Positions 28,801-43,800 of a stretch of 64,000 bases of DNA are shown in pieces. Every line of letters begins with the position of its first letter. Position 1 is the first letter of the stretch. The position numbers and the translations under genes were made by a program. Source of the stretch: Sitta carolinensis (Eukaryota; Chordata; Aves; Passeriformes; Sittidae); the NCBI GenBank assembly GCA_032173965.1, contig CM063284.1, forward strand, positions 132,237,125 through 132,301,124. The letters run 5' to 3'. The notes under the pieces are model-generated. The model worked only from the letters and a program-made list of their open reading frames with translations. It ran no database searches and was not told where the DNA came from.

Positions 28801-31800
28801 TCCAAGAATCTCTAGAACATTTTGTTCACTAGAATTGAACTATTCTCACAGATTGCAGAAGCTCTGTATCACTACCAGATACTACACCTCTGATTCCTGA
28901 CAGAAGCAGTCTTCCAGTAGGAATGGCACAGCACTGATCACACTGATCAATAACAAGACAGCTGGCACTCTCATGTTCAGCTGGCAGCTCTGTGAGGATT
29001 TCATAGTACTGAACAGTTCTCCAGTGCTACTTTGTGTTAGTGTGAACCTCATAATGCTCAGGAAAGGAAAGGCAATCCTAGAACCACATGACAGCAGTGA
29101 GGATGCTCTGGCCTCAAGAACTGGGCAGAACTTAGTTGAGTTAGAAAGAAGTACAAAACCAACCAAGTCACATATGAGGAGAAGATGAAGCCTAAGCTTG
29201 AACCTACAACCAAGTGAATGCTCAGTTTTATTTGTGCCCACCATTGGAGATCAAATAGTATTTAATTCTAGGGTTAGGGTGTCTTCATCTTTAAACACAA
29301 GTTTCCCTTTTAGCATCTCAACTTATCTTGATTCTGATTCAGGAAAGCAGCTTGAACTACTGATGTCAATTGAAATTAGGTACAGGCCTAAAGTTTGTTT
29401 TATGCAATTCTCTTGGTAACTCTGCTTGATCAAATAGTTTGCTATAGCAGAAGATCAAAGTTATTGTTTCATGAGGCCCAGATATGTGTAAAGCAGGTTG
29501 TTAACAAAGGTGTAATTCAGCACTCTCACAGTTTGTTTTTCTTTGCACACTTTTCCTCCTTGAACTTAACTGCAGTCTCCATGTTATCAAAAATAAAAAA
29601 CATTTTAAATTTTTAACTGTAGAAGTCTATACCCCAATAACCATTCTACCATTACAATCAGCAAACATGAGTTTTGTGAACCATACTTCCAGGTTGCCTC
29701 TCCTTTTGGACTCCTAAAACATGCTACAATCATCTGCTTGTAGACACAGCCTTAAGGGATATAGATAGGTCCTTCCAAAAAAGCACACTAGATCTCCTGA
29801 ATGTCTGCTGAATGGACATCTGGAAAAACACTGCAAGTTTGTAACAGTAAATCATCCAGCTATGCCATGGCATCCCACAGAGAAATTTGCTAAACTCTGA
29901 CAGAGGGCCCAAAGACACGAAACTAATAATTTAAATTAAAAAGACTTGCTGTTTTTTATCAAATTCATTTAATAGACTTGTAACTTCTACTTATATGGCT
30001 TACATATTGATTAGCAAAAAATGCATTGCTACCATTATATCTCCGAGGAACAGAGATTTAGAAATCAGTAAATCCCATTCTTACTCTCTTTATAATGGTG
30101 TAGTATAGGATGTAATTCATGCTCAAGGAAAATTACAGCATAATGAGTGAAAAAAGTCACTAACTTTACTTTATCCAGGTCACTAAAATGTTACAATAAA
30201 GAAAAACAGGACAAGAGGAAGGAAAAACCACTTTAAGACTTCTACCAAGATGAATTAAACAAAAGAGGAAAATATACAAATTTAAAACTGAAAGACAACA
30301 TAAAAGATTGCAATACCTGTATTCAAAGTAACAGTCACTTTCTAGAAATGCTGGAAGCCTCTCTTTCTTAATCCACTCAATTGCTAGTTCTTGATCAAGT
30401 TGCTGTCAAAAAAGAAATGCCAAAGATTTGCAGTATTCTTGACTTTCTTGACTTATTTGCCACGTAACTAATTCTCTACATCCCCCTTCTATAGAAGCAT
30501 TGTCTCAGGAAAACAAATATAGAGTGAATATCACCTTTATGTCTGGAACAATTACTTTCCTATAAAAAGCTAAAAAGACCTAAATCTGATTTCATCTATT
30601 AGAGTTCAACTTTTGTAACAAATCATGAGTGTTTTTTCTTCAGAAATAATGTGTGTTTGAATCATACTTTTACTGTACAATTTCAAATGCAAATTAGATG
30701 CACAAAAATGTTATGCAATAAGAAACTTCTACTTTCTGACTTTAACACATTTTATAAATAATAGCTATTATTTTTCCTCAAGAATTTAAAGAGTAAGGAA
30801 CCCTTAAATCAATTTATACTTTCCAAATTAGAAAGCTGTGGATATTAAAACCAAAATCAAACAAACAGAAATCAAATTATTTATCACCTTTCATGCTTTT
30901 ATGTTGGATCACTGCACAACTGCATTGTACACAGTAATTCTCATAGTGGAAACCTACATGTGCTATGGCCTGGGGCCACAAGAAATTTCTGCTCTGGCAG
31001 TCTAAGCCTTAGTGCCTCACTGAAGGAGAAAGAGAAGTGCCTCAAATGAGTGGTTTGGGGGGTGAAAGGGAAATGTTGAGCAGCAAGCTACATAGAAACA
31101 GCTAGTTCTAATGAAGTAAGAGTAATATCTCTGACTATGGGCCACAACGATCCATAGTTGTTTCCCTTAGAAACTACATACAGCCCTTCCTAGTATTTTT
31201 TAAAATAGTGTACTTTTTCCACTCTTACGGAATGATCTATTTCATTCATCTGAGGAGCATTTTTCCTTTTAGTGAGGGTGAGACTAGTTATTTTGAAGAA
31301 TGCAGTAACTACTCTTGTCCATAAAAACAGGTGAAGTTTGGGCAAGGATGGATACTACTTGTTATATCAGGTAATCAGTTTATGTAGATCACAGCTTGAA
31401 TTTTCTTTCCATGAGCTAATATTCCATTCAGGGCAAGGGTTATTTCTGCCTCATACATATCTTTAGGGGATAAAAAAAATCTGAATTACTCAGAAAGTGG
31501 GTGGTTTCATTTAGAGAGAAGAAAATATTTCAAAATATGGAAAGCTTATGTTGGCAGTGGCTCATACAATGTAATTTGTGGAGATAGAGACTAATTACTC
31601 CCAACCACACAGTGTATGCTTCTTCTTGGCAATTGACAAGTCTTTTTTGAAATACAGAAGATAGTTTCTTTATTTTGGCATTTAATATTTATGCATTTAG
31701 AGACTTAAAGCCCAGTTTTTTATCTGAATGATTCATAACATGCTCACGTCTGTACATGGCTGATATATAAAAGTATATGTCATATCAGAAGGAAAAAATT

Positions 31801-34800
31801 TCTCTTCTTTCCCCATCCCCAGAGAAAGATGCTCCATTTAATCTGATGGGATTTGTTACCTTGGTTAGTTTTCTTACCCAATCAGCCTTAGGCCTTGCTA
31901 GGACCCAATCCAGCAAAGCTTTTAGCACATGTTTAAGTTTAAGCATGTGTTTAACTTCCCTTGATTAAAGTTAAAAACATACTTAAGTGCTTTGCTGAAC
32001 TGGGGTTTCTCTGAAGTAAGGTATGTGGGATGCCAGCCAGTTTCTTTCCATAGCTATGATCAATTCTACCCAAGTCCACAGATTTTTGTTCTCAATATAT
32101 TTCACACCACTGATATTGACTATTGATGAGAAGATACTTACTTCCATATCAATGATTTGCAAATGTGCAAACACACATGAAGAGAACTTTTGCTTATCTG
32201 TAAATTTGTAACAATCTGAGATGGAAGTAAAATACAGAGAAAAATACCAATTCATGTATTTCTTAGTCAAGATGTGTTTAAATTCAGGCCATTGCCTGAA
32301 AGGCCTACTAAGATTTTCAAGTCATAACTCTTTTTCTTAAGGAACTTGCCAGTGATGACCACTCAAGGTGACTTTTTGTAAGTAATGTAACATTCAAAAC
32401 AACTGTCAATCTCTTTAGTTCGTGTGAAGGCAGCCAAAGCAAAGCAGACAGCATCACCTGATGGCTGAAAATCAAATCCTATTTGATTTGAACAGAGCTA
32501 CTTGATAGAGTTGATCTGGGGTGGCTTCTCTGGGTTCAGTTGCTGTAGTGCAATGAATGGAGCTGACTTCTTTCACCTTGTGTAGTTGCAGTAACCATTT
32601 GGGGCAAGCTTTCACAGGTCATTTTGTTCCAGCCCAGACTTGAGATGCCAAGGGGAACTGCATGAGGCATCTATGTTACCCATCAAGTAAAGGAGGAATC
32701 AAAAATAAGAAGATGTATCACCCTCTCACCACAAAAGGAGAAGAAAGGGTACTGAGGCATATTGTTCCTCAAAAGGTTATAATGCTTCATCTATGGAAAA
32801 TAGTGAAGCCCTGTTTCTCCAGACCACATGAAAGAAGAAATTAATAGTGAAATGGCTTTGAATTGCTCAAGAAAGGCCATCCACAGTGGTAATGATGGGA
32901 GGTTACCCAGCGAGCAATGTTAGCCACACTTGCACAAACACTCACCATTTCCTCAGTTTAATACTGAGAGCAAATAAGAAATCAAGAAGAGCTGCTCTGA
33001 TTTTGTGCTCTCAAGCAAAGTATTTGTGAAAATTATTATTTAACATGGTAGGGATGTCTGTGGGCCTTGTCCTTTTGTATCATCAGTCCAGTTTAAATGC
33101 AGATAAGTTGCAATATCACATTAGTATCATTTCGTTAAACATCATTGCCTTTTGACCTCTCTCAACACTGTTTTCTTTTCTGAAAATCACTTATACTGGA
33201 AAAAACAGTGGTCTGTTACAACTCCCTGCTTTGCTCTCAGCTTTCCAGCTATGACATAATTTTGAGCAGCCACTGCAAAAAATGGACCAAGACCTTAGAT
33301 TGGCCTTGAATAAAATGAAGTCATGTCAGTCATATACATGCAAAATAAGCAAGAAAGGAATAAACCAAGCATCTCAGTGAAATACTTTTTGTCCTTGGAA
33401 CCTGTTGTTTAAAGGTAAAATCCCACGTCCAATTGTACCAAATTATATTCTCTCGGGTGCGTAAGATGCTTCAACTCCTGATTTTAACCTGCCTAATTTG
33501 GAGCTGAAGATAACCCAGGAAGTAGGAAGGTAAGAATACTGATACTGTCTAAGCAAGACTGAAACCAGATTTATTTTTTTTCCTAAATTCCAACCCATCT
33601 TTCCATTAATTTAGCTTTCTTCTTGCCAAAGATTATTTTTTCTGGCCATTTCAATTGATGCTAACCATGTAAATCCCTTAGGAATTAATGTAAGAGAGAC
33701 TTATGTGTTGCCAGACCACAGATGAGCTCATAGCCACACAAGGAAATTAATTAATAAGGAAAGACTGAGCTGCATTAGTTTCAGTCAATTTGCACATTCC
33801 AGGGATCACTAGCAAAGTAACTGTTGTCATAATATTTTTTCTTTTAATATTAAAAAGTATTCAGACCACACAGCTGAACCCTGCCCTACAGAATCTTCAA
33901 AATTCTGTGCTACAGGATGTGCATCTGTAATTCCATTCACTTGTCTGCTAGACACATGTGCATTACAGGGCATAATTTGGCCCATCATTATGTTTTCCTA
34001 ACATAAATTAACATTTTTCCCAAGCTACCAAGCCAAAACCAACAATAACTATTGCCAGTATCTCTATAGTAAGATCTAAATATAAACTCAGGATCTATAA
34101 GATGCTTACCATAGTGTTGTAATTTGGATCAATACTGAAGGTTGAAAAAGCACTGTGCATTTTGGAGAGCTGCCCATCATTCTTTTCTTTGCTTAGAACA
34201 TCATAAATGGGGCTTGGAGGTTTCTGATCATGTAGAATTTTTTTCGGCTGGCTTTCCAGGCATTGTGGGGCATAATTAACCACTTCAAAGGCCCCAACGT
34301 CAGAGTTAAACTTCACTGGCTGGGCAAAAGTCTACAAAAGAAGTTAGGAAAGTTTATGGTACTGTAATAAGGCAACTGTCATTTAACAAGTTACCTTTTA
34401 TCATTTAGAGGCATCCTACAGAATAAAAAATTGCATTATGAGGCTTCTTTCTCTTGGGGCCTGAAATAGTAATTTTTCTGCATTCTTGTTTTTGCTGTAT
34501 AGCTATCCAAAGCATTCCTACTTTTTTATCTCAGCAGAGCTTAATTGTCAAGAATTGAATTCATCCTAGATCACAGACCATCCTTTTTCACATGTAAATA
34601 ATTGATTCAGTACGTTTATGTCTAGAGCAAATAATTAACTGTGACTTTAGTAACTGTCCTACAGAGAAGTACTCACCTGCAGGATCAAATCTTCAGTATT
34701 ATTCTCCCACTCGTTATTATCAACAATCAAGGCATGAAAATATTAGCAATGAAACTGACCTTTTAAATGTGAGATGCATTTGAGTGGAGGGATCTGAAGA

Positions 34801-37800
34801 TTTTCATATGTAGGAAAGGTTTTCCCCATACTGTCACTTGTAGGTCAAACAACTACCAAAACCCATGTCCTGTAGTAAATTTTATTATACATCACTAGTT
34901 CAGTATATGTATATATGTATATGTATATATATAAATACCGTATAATAGATGAGAGAGACTAAACTTCAGTTTCGGCCATGCAATTGTGACTTTTAGCGAC
35001 TCACGAAACCCCACTGCATGAGTACACTCAAAAACAAAGCCATCTTTCATGTTTTAAGCTCCACTATCGGGTATTTCCCTAAACAACTATCTTTCAAATT
35101 CTTTTACTTGAAATGAAGAGGAAAAATATGGATAGATTTTACAGATGTCATAGAGGATGCCCATGACAGTTATGAATAGGAGATTATATAGAACTTATGT
35201 GCATTATATACTCTATATTATATAGAGTATATAAGAATCTCTTCACTCAGCTGGTCAACAAGGCACGTTGTATTTAAGTATTCAGGAAACTATGGCCACA
35301 CTTAAACCCAATTCCAAAACTCATTTTGGCTTCGTTCCTGAAGGATCCCACCTGGTGTTTGTACAGTTGTCATTCCCCTGTATTTAATAAGAACATTTTA
35401 TTTGTTCAAGTACTGTATTTTTAATTTCCTTGAACTTTTTCATATATTACATATATGCACACATAGTCATAACTCATATACATTCTAAATATGTTAAATA
35501 CATGGTACATATAACATAGAAATATATTACAATTTGATTTGTCTTCACACCTGTATAAGCCCAAAGTAATGATGTTAGTGTCATCTATTTTGTTGCTTCA
35601 GTTTGAAGCCCCCTTGTCGATCAGTGTCTTGTAGAGCAATGCCCAGAATCAAACTATGCGGCCGCAACATGTTTTTTCAACATTCCCTACTTATCCCATA
35701 ATGTCTCACTGTGGAGGCTCAGCCTGGCAAAGCACACAGCACTTGAAAGCTTTAAGCGTACGATTAGTGCATATGACATCAGACCATCACTGCTCACAGC
35801 CATGCATTGAATTGCATGAGTCTGCTCAGTTACCTAACTTCAGCTGAAATCGTGGATTGGTTTTTGTTCTCTGACACCTTCTGCCTCTTTTGGCATTAAT
35901 TTTCTCCAGGGCACTCTGCAGGTTTTAGTGCTTTTTTTTTTTCCAGATGTACTGAACAGCATCTAACAAATCTTTTATGTGTAGTAGATCTTCCTACATT
36001 CAGATTTCCTCTCAGTTTGCTACGTGCACGTTTCATTTACTTTCAAACCTAATTTGGGCTGCTACCAGCTTTTAAGTGACTAACTGTGCAACATTAATAG
36101 CCTTTAAATGTTTTTTCCTTATATATTCCTTCATGTTTTAAATAAAGAAACAGAAGAAAGTACACTAAGAAACAATGTACTTTAGTCTCTTAGGATTTGA
36201 AATGCTCTTGCTTGTGGGAAAAAAAAACACAAAATGCAAATTTCATAATAAAGGGCTTTGTGACTAGACACAATGAGATTGTTTTAGTTTCATGGTTTTC
36301 AAATTGAAAACTAAGCAAATACAGTATGAGTTTAGCACATATATCTACTTCTTTTTAATAATTTGTAACTTATTCTAGACCTAGGGTTTTTTGATACATA
36401 TTCTATTTAACTGAACAGAAAACTATGGCATCTTCAATGAAATGGATGCTAGTGACAATGTTTAATGTAAAGTATATTGCTGTTTTGGGAGCCTGACTAC
36501 CAATCATTTATAAGACAAATATACTAATGGAGCAAAAAAACATGCACTGATGGAATAGGAAGATTCAGACTTCATACACTACATACTTGACTGAAAAAGA
36601 GGGTTCTAGTCCAGACTTTTGGAGTTTGGATATAGTTACTCATCCCCAGGGACATCAAAAGGCATGCATACTTCTTCTATCAGTCAGAGAGTAGCCAGCA
36701 GACTTGACACTAGTAAGGATGCATCTGGAATACTGCATCCAGTTTTGGGTCCCCTGTACAAGAAGGATATTCATATATTTGATCAAGCCCATTGGAAGAC
36801 CACCAAGATGGTCAGAGGCTGAAGCACTCACCCTTGAGAAAGAAGCTCTAGGAGAACTAGCAGCAGCCTTAGTGTATTTATAAAGAGATTGCTGAACAGA
36901 AAAAGCCAGGCTTTTTATGGAGGTGTATGGTGGGAGGACAAGAGACCACTTATCATACACTGAAACAACAGGTCTCAACTGGATTATAAGAAAAAAGGTG
37001 ATTTTGGGATGATTAGCATTGGAACTGCTGTCCAGAGAGGAATCAGCTGTTGCGGGTTTTCAAGACCAACCGTAGAAAAGTGCCAAGCAACCTGGAGTCA
37101 GTACTAAAACACTGACCCTGCTTTGAGAAGAAAACCACACGGCAGACCTCCTCAAAGTCCCTTCCAGACAGTAATCTATGATTCTGTACAAATTCCAACA
37201 GAGAATTTCTCTATCTCTCAAGCTATCATACAAAAGCATTTTAGAATAGTTCAAACCTTTCTGGAGAAGCTTGAATGCTTGAAGCTTAAAAAATCTAGAA
37301 TGATAAATCAGAATGTTTACATAAGCATAATAAAAGAAGAGATAATTCCTAATCTTCTTAACTCATCATCACAACAAAAATAAACATGATACTGTTATGA
37401 GAAAAATCAAATGGGAACACATAAAAAACCACCCCCAGAACTTGATTTCTTGTAGGAAACGTTTTCCCAGTTATTATACAGGAGAGAGGATCAGTCAATC
37501 CATTTTCCTTTCAGCATCTGAAGAACTCTGGGGCAAAACACTCAATCTAACCATTCTCACACATTACAAGCCAAAAAAAAAAAAAAAAAAAAAAAGCATC
37601 AAGAAACTGTTCAGGATGCTTTAGCAAACAGGACACTTTAGCAAACTTAAAACCTTTCCAGTGGAAAATAAGTACTGTAAAATCTTGTAACACTTCACAG
37701 GACAATAATGAGAGAGATTTATGGCACCACCAATATTCCATCATTGTAATAAGGAGGAATCTCTGGTGAAGATGCCTGTGTTAAGGAGTGGATGATAATC

Positions 37801-40800
37801 TATACTATAAAGGAAAACGAAAAAAATTATCCATGACAATCTAATATACTAAGAAATGTCTTTCTTACCCCACATTTGGCAAGTGCTTTTGGCTTTTTAC
37901 AGACAAGTAAAATACACTAACCAAAGACTAAGTGTATCATTCTCTTTAGTTTGAGCCAATTTTTGATGCTTTGAAGATACAAAGGGAAGTCTCCAGAGAA
38001 ATTATACCTCAAGATGTTAAGAAAAAATAAATCAGGTTTGGCAGGAGCCTTGAAGTTTGGGGTTCATACATTGTCAATGTAGCACAATAAATAAGATCAA
38101 GGATTTGAGAATACCAACAAATAAGAAGTCTACAGACTTTGCAAATTGTTTCACTCACAGGCAATTCCCCACACAAAGCTGGTATGACCAATGTAACTCA
38201 GTGTAGTAATCTCAGCTTCAGAAAAAAATCTATGAGCAAATAACAAAACACTGTTTTCAGACTGTGGTACAGCAATACTATTAAATAAATAAACAATTGA
38301 GTGTACTCTTCTGATAGCAAAGAAATTTCTTAGCTGTCAAATGCACATTGAATATGGTTTTCAGTTGAAAAATAAACAGAATACATAATTCTGAAACCTG
38401 AAGTTATACACTTAACTGAAGGGAAGACAAATTTCTCTCAGTCCTCCCATAACAGAAACCAAAACAGCATCCATCACCATGTTGCCAGGATATCAGACAT
38501 ATAAATCTCACTGTTCTCTGTCTTAACAGTTTTCAGATACACTCAACTTCAGATACAATTAACAAATGTGTAAATATGCTCACATCCCAGACCCAAATAA
38601 TGTAGTTTGATCCCAAGAGAAACAGAATGACCACAGCTTGGCTGCTTCTTAGGTTAAGGGTGGGAGTGAATAGAGATTTCATCCAGGAGCACTGCCAAAA
38701 CTTTCTTAAGAAGGGTATATGTATATCATAAATAAATGTCAGTGAGAGTCCACACCAGAAAAGAATTTGAGCAGCTCTATGAAGTGTCTGGAAAAATTCA
38801 CCCTACACATGGTCAATGCAAAATCTCCCATTGACTTTAATGAGTCCAGGATTTCCCTTCTGTTGATGAGTAAGACAAGTCATAATCACGTATCACAATC
38901 AAATTAAGAGGGAACATTTAGAGTAAACACACTATCACTAAGGAATGCAGCCAGGAATGCTTTGTTTGCTTTCTTCAATGTCAAAGACATAATGCAAATT
39001 TTAGTCCTGGGTAAGTCTCAACATAAAATGCATGTAGGCCCTTACTTCTGTCAAAGCCTTTTTAAGGGAGGTTATATTGGCAACTGCAACCTCCCTCTTC
39101 ACACCTGGAAAAGACAAGAGGAAACTAATGAGCATGCACTGATGCCTTGAATCGATAATTTGATGCATGGAATTATTCAAAATCATCTTCAAAGGGGTGA
39201 AGGGCCTGAACTGTGCAGAAGAGTAGACTACTTTTTTGCTTTCTGTCCTTTCTGTAATCTGCTACTCAGATCAAACAAAATTTTATTTGTGACAGCACTA
39301 GGTATTCAGTATCATTCTCTCTTCAGAAAGACTAATTGGCCCGAGCTTTGTGACTTGGGCTTTAATTGTTTTCAGAATCGTTGCCTGCATCAAATGCTGA
39401 ACCCCAGACTACTTGGAGGAGAGCTTTTACAGTGAGAACAATCCTTAAAGATATATCCTTCAAATCTAAAGTTGATAAAATTATGGTCATTTAGTAGATT
39501 TCTGCTGCAAGGGTAACCAAAAACCAGGGACTCACCACCAAATCGTTATCTCCTGAATGCGCTTCAATTGAGGCACAAGGAAGCACTTTTGTCTCTAGTG
39601 CAACTCCTTGAGGTTGCAAAGAGGGCCTTCCTCAGGATCACTGAGGAAGTAACTGGAAAATGACAGGTAAGACTCAGCACAGATTTGGGATCGAACAAGT
39701 AGCAAGCAGCTCGTAGAGTGCAGGAGAAACAAGTTGACATTACTGTGCTTGCCTTCAACACTGAGCTGGATGGCAATTTCTGACTTCTGTATTTTTATTC
39801 CTGACTAAACTTATCCTTGGATATTTTAAATACATGAATCAGAGATTTAAATTCTAGCCTGATCTCCTAGAAATGGAAATGTATCCAGGCCAATGTTTCT
39901 CTTAAATCTTTCATTTTACATTAGTTACTAACGAAGGTGTAAGTCATTTGTGTGTCATGTAATTGGTTTCTGCTACTGTGAAATTGCTGTACTACAGCCA
40001 ACAAGTACCCTCCTGAGACTTTTTGTATTATGTATTTCAGAAATACTTTCTGTAATTTACACTTTATTACAGTATATACCTCTTTGGAGTACCTAGATAT
40101 TTATGGCAGATTACATTGAATGACATTATAACAAGAGGATCACTTAAGGGATAGACTGTAAATCAAAGAAAAAAAACACATGAAAAACCTGCTGCTGTTG
40201 TAGCAAGTCCCCAGTGATACAATTTTCCATCTGCTAATGGTGCATTATAAATCAATTTAGAAGCAGTCCCTTAAAATAAGCATATGCTCCCCCTCATTTC
40301 TTGTATCAATTCTCACAATATTTTCAGTTTAACTTGTTGCCTAACTACTAGCACACCTGGGTAACACTGTTCCCAGGCAACAGTGTATAAGCACAACAAG
40401 AATAAAGCAATGGAAATTTCAATGCACTGTTTTATTGAAGCGTTCTGAGAAGGAGAGGGAAATCAGGAATGTGAGGTATTCAAACCACAAAACTCAAGGC
40501 ATTAATAGAACTTAATCCTGAAGAGGAAAAAGATCAAAGAGAAAATAAAACTAATTATGAGAACATTACAGTTAAAAATAGATAATAGAGCATCTGTTTT
40601 CATGAAGATATGTAAATACATAGAAGACAGACCATGCATCATGTTAGAAACCTACCAAGATTACCAGCATGAAATGGTGTTTACTCAGGAGTGACTGTGA
40701 ACTCTTTTCTGTGGGCTTCTAGAGCCATCAGGAGTGTCTGGACAATTGCTGCAGTTCAGAGCTGCTGAGCTGTGCCAGGACTGTAGGCTGAGGAGCCCTC

Positions 40801-43800
40801 TGAGGCCAAGGAGAATTTTGGCTTCTAACAGATGTCCCAAAATTTGTGTATGTCCAAGGAGATGAAGAGACTAAAAAGGCTAAACTTCTTACCCACTTCA
40901 TCCTCTGCAATTTGGGGAAAACTTGAAGCACAGTTTCCAAATAAGCAACAATGGCATGGAGGATGGTGTTCCTGTTCTAAGAACAATCTGGAACATGGAA
41001 GAAGGCTTGGGTTTAAAACCTAAGCAGTTAAGACTTGGATTTAGGCAGATATCCTAAGGTAGCTGTGAGGGAGGGGTTGGGAGAGTAGAGGTGTTGGAGA
41101 AAAAAAAACCTAGCCCTCTTACCACTCATTTTGTTCTACCTGTGTCTTTGTATAGTCTTCAGAATCTTGCAGTGTGGTAAAGCATGTAAAGACTGAGCTC
41201 CTGAAAGAAGTCAGTGTTGATGCTGTGCACAAAACTCACACTCTGACATAGAGTTAATACCTCCAAATTCTATTTTAGGATTAAAAATTGGAATGAGGAG
41301 CCCATTCTATCATCCTTAGTAGTGCAATTTCCATTCTGTGTACATTTACACAAATCTATGATGTGGCTTAGAGAGACATCTATGTTTCAATTAAGTAAGC
41401 CAAATCATTCAGTTATCAACTTATTTCATTAGTGGCCACACCAAGCCACTTTGTAGCCTTTGAGTCCAAGAAGCATCAAGAAATATTCTGCTCTCTCCTA
41501 ATGCTGGCAGAGGTTCCTATCAAGCAAGCTGTAGAATGGATATATGTTCTTGTAGTGTAACTTGTTTGACTGCAGTGCCTTAGGGAGGGAACAGGCAGTG
41601 GGGCAACTCTGCAGCACACTGAGTGGGACCACAGGTGACAATGTGGAAAGGCCTGTGCCACCTGGCAAGGGACTTTGAGTGTAAGGTATCAGGGCCAAGA
41701 CTACTAAGATGAAGTTGGATGAGGTTGCAACATTGAGGGAGCAGGACTGTACATATGACTCTCAATAGAGTGTGGGGAGGCAGGCTAGATGATAGGGAAA
41801 AGGAGCAAAATATAGGAGGACTGGTTAAATGCAAGGTACTGGATATGATGGTCTAACTGTAATTGGATCAGCACACAGAACACAGGGTAAGGCTGCATCC
41901 TTCTAGCTGCAAATGGGAGAGGAAGACAAGGGAAGTGCCAGCTTCGAAGCCTTCTGAGCCATGAAGAGAAAGACTTGTTTCTTGAGCTTAAATGTTAATG
42001 ACTGAATACATTGCCAGAAAACTGTAAAAGGACAAACATTTGTTATGTCATCATGTTGTAACACTGTAATAGAAGTGGACACCTTTTGAATAGGTATTTA
42101 TGTGTCTTTTTCATTTCCTATTCTTATTAATGCACTGTGGTTTAAATATACAAATTATTAATTACGTAAGTTTAAATACATAAATAACCTAGGGATCTTG
42201 GTGGACAACAAGCTGTCCATGAGCCAGCAGTGTGTCCCTGTGGCCAAGAAGCCTAGTGTACATTACCAAGAGGACTGCCAGCAGGTCGAGGGCTCTTCAG
42301 TAGGCAAGAGACATGGGGCTACTTGAGCGGTCCAGTGGAGAGCTACGAAAATGATTAAGGGACTAGAGCAACCCTCTTGTGAGGAAAGGCTGAGGCAGCT
42401 GGGCACGTTGAGCCTCAAGAAGAGACAAGTAAGAGGAGCCCTTATCAATGTCTATCGGTTTCTGAAGGGAGGGTGATGCCAGGTGATTGCTCGGCACCAC
42501 TCTGCACAGTGGTGCTGAGCAATAGGACAAGAGGCAATGGGCAGAAACTGATGCACAGAAAGTTCCACCTGAACATGAGGAAGAACTTCTTTATTGTGTG
42601 GGTGACTGAGCACTGGAATGGGCTGCCCAGAGAGATGGTGGAGTCCCCCTCACTGGAGATATTCAAGAACCATCTGGATGCAAATCTGTGCCATGTGCTC
42701 TGGGATGGCCCAGCTTGAGCAGGGAGGCTGGACCAGATGACCCACTGTGCTCCCTTCCAACCTGACCCATCCTGTGGTTCTGTAAATACGCAGGAGAACA
42801 TCTGTCTCCAGAAGTCCAGATACTGTGCTATACTTAATGATAATAACACTGAGCAGTAAGAATTGCTACCGCTAAAATACAGATATATGGCAAAACGTAA
42901 AATTTTCCAAGATGGATAAAGTTACTCATAATCTTAGTGAGGCATTTCTTGCATTTTGCAAGGGATTTCTGTAAGGTACTTACCGGAAGACTCAAAAATT
43001 CATTAAAGTAATCCACAAGCATATCATCTGTGGCTAAGCATTCTTCCTACAGAGAGACAAAACCACAAAGCACAGCTTGTAGTTATCTGCACTAATATTT
43101 GAATGCACTATTGCCTCAAACAATATTTTTCCATGAGATATGATGAGGAAGCTTTTGCAAAATATTATTTCCTGTTTTTGAGAATATGGTCATTGCATCA
43201 CAGTTATATTCTAGCCATTGCATACTGCCAAGGTCCTTAGCAATTTAAAATGTACACACGAAGGTAAATCCTCTGCCAATGAATTTACAGATAAAGCCTT
43301 CATAAACCAAACAGCTTCTAGATGCTGAAAGTCTGCATGTTGACTTTTAAAAACACATGCACAAGCTAACAGTCTAAAAATTCCCCTCATTGTACTTTTC
43401 TCTCTTGCACTTGGGAAGAAGGAGAATATAATATTTCACCAGGGGCAACTTCTGCTCTCCCGCTGCTGCTTGGGGATATTTGGGGACTTAAAGGGAGTAC
43501 ATTAACCTATAATTTGGCTCAGCAGGCAAGCAGTGTATGCCATACTTTGAATCTGACAGAACTGGGAGGCTTCCTGTTTGACCTCATCAGAAGTGAAGAC
43601 TGCATCTGCAGGTGTTTTTGTATCCTTTCTGACCCCTGCATTTAAAATCCTTCTGACATGACTCAAAAACTGTAGACTAGAAGTTGAATTATTTTGCTGT
43701 TGACACTTCAGAAACTATGGCTTCAAGTCTTACTTTTACTGAATAAGTATCTCCACCATCCCCATTTCAATTCAACAGAGAGTAAAACTGGAACATTATT

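Larger units (their letters stand above)
34332..42983 (-). other. RGS22: RGS22 intron 3 (8.7 kb)
   Basis: The longest intron, donor GTAAGG. It holds two CR1 copies (36619-37187 and 42178-42787), a TA/GTATA tract near 34908-34945, an AT palindrome at 35205-35233 and an A23 run at 37573-37595. Segments around 39160-39780 and 40720-41850 carry open frames of 60-90 codons without recognisable domains. Confidence 0.5.

Noticed and set aside
28882..29244. 120-codon minus-strand open frame in RGS22 intron 5
   Set aside because: It has hydrophobic stretches but no recognisable family, and exons 5 and 6 already join in phase, so it is not a missing exon.
29266..29280. TTAGGG-like telomeric motif
   Set aside because: Fewer than two full units; chance occurrence.
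42445..42849. 134-codon minus-strand and 81-codon plus-strand open frames
   Set aside because: Both fall inside a CR1 copy and are fragments or reverse frames of the LINE.
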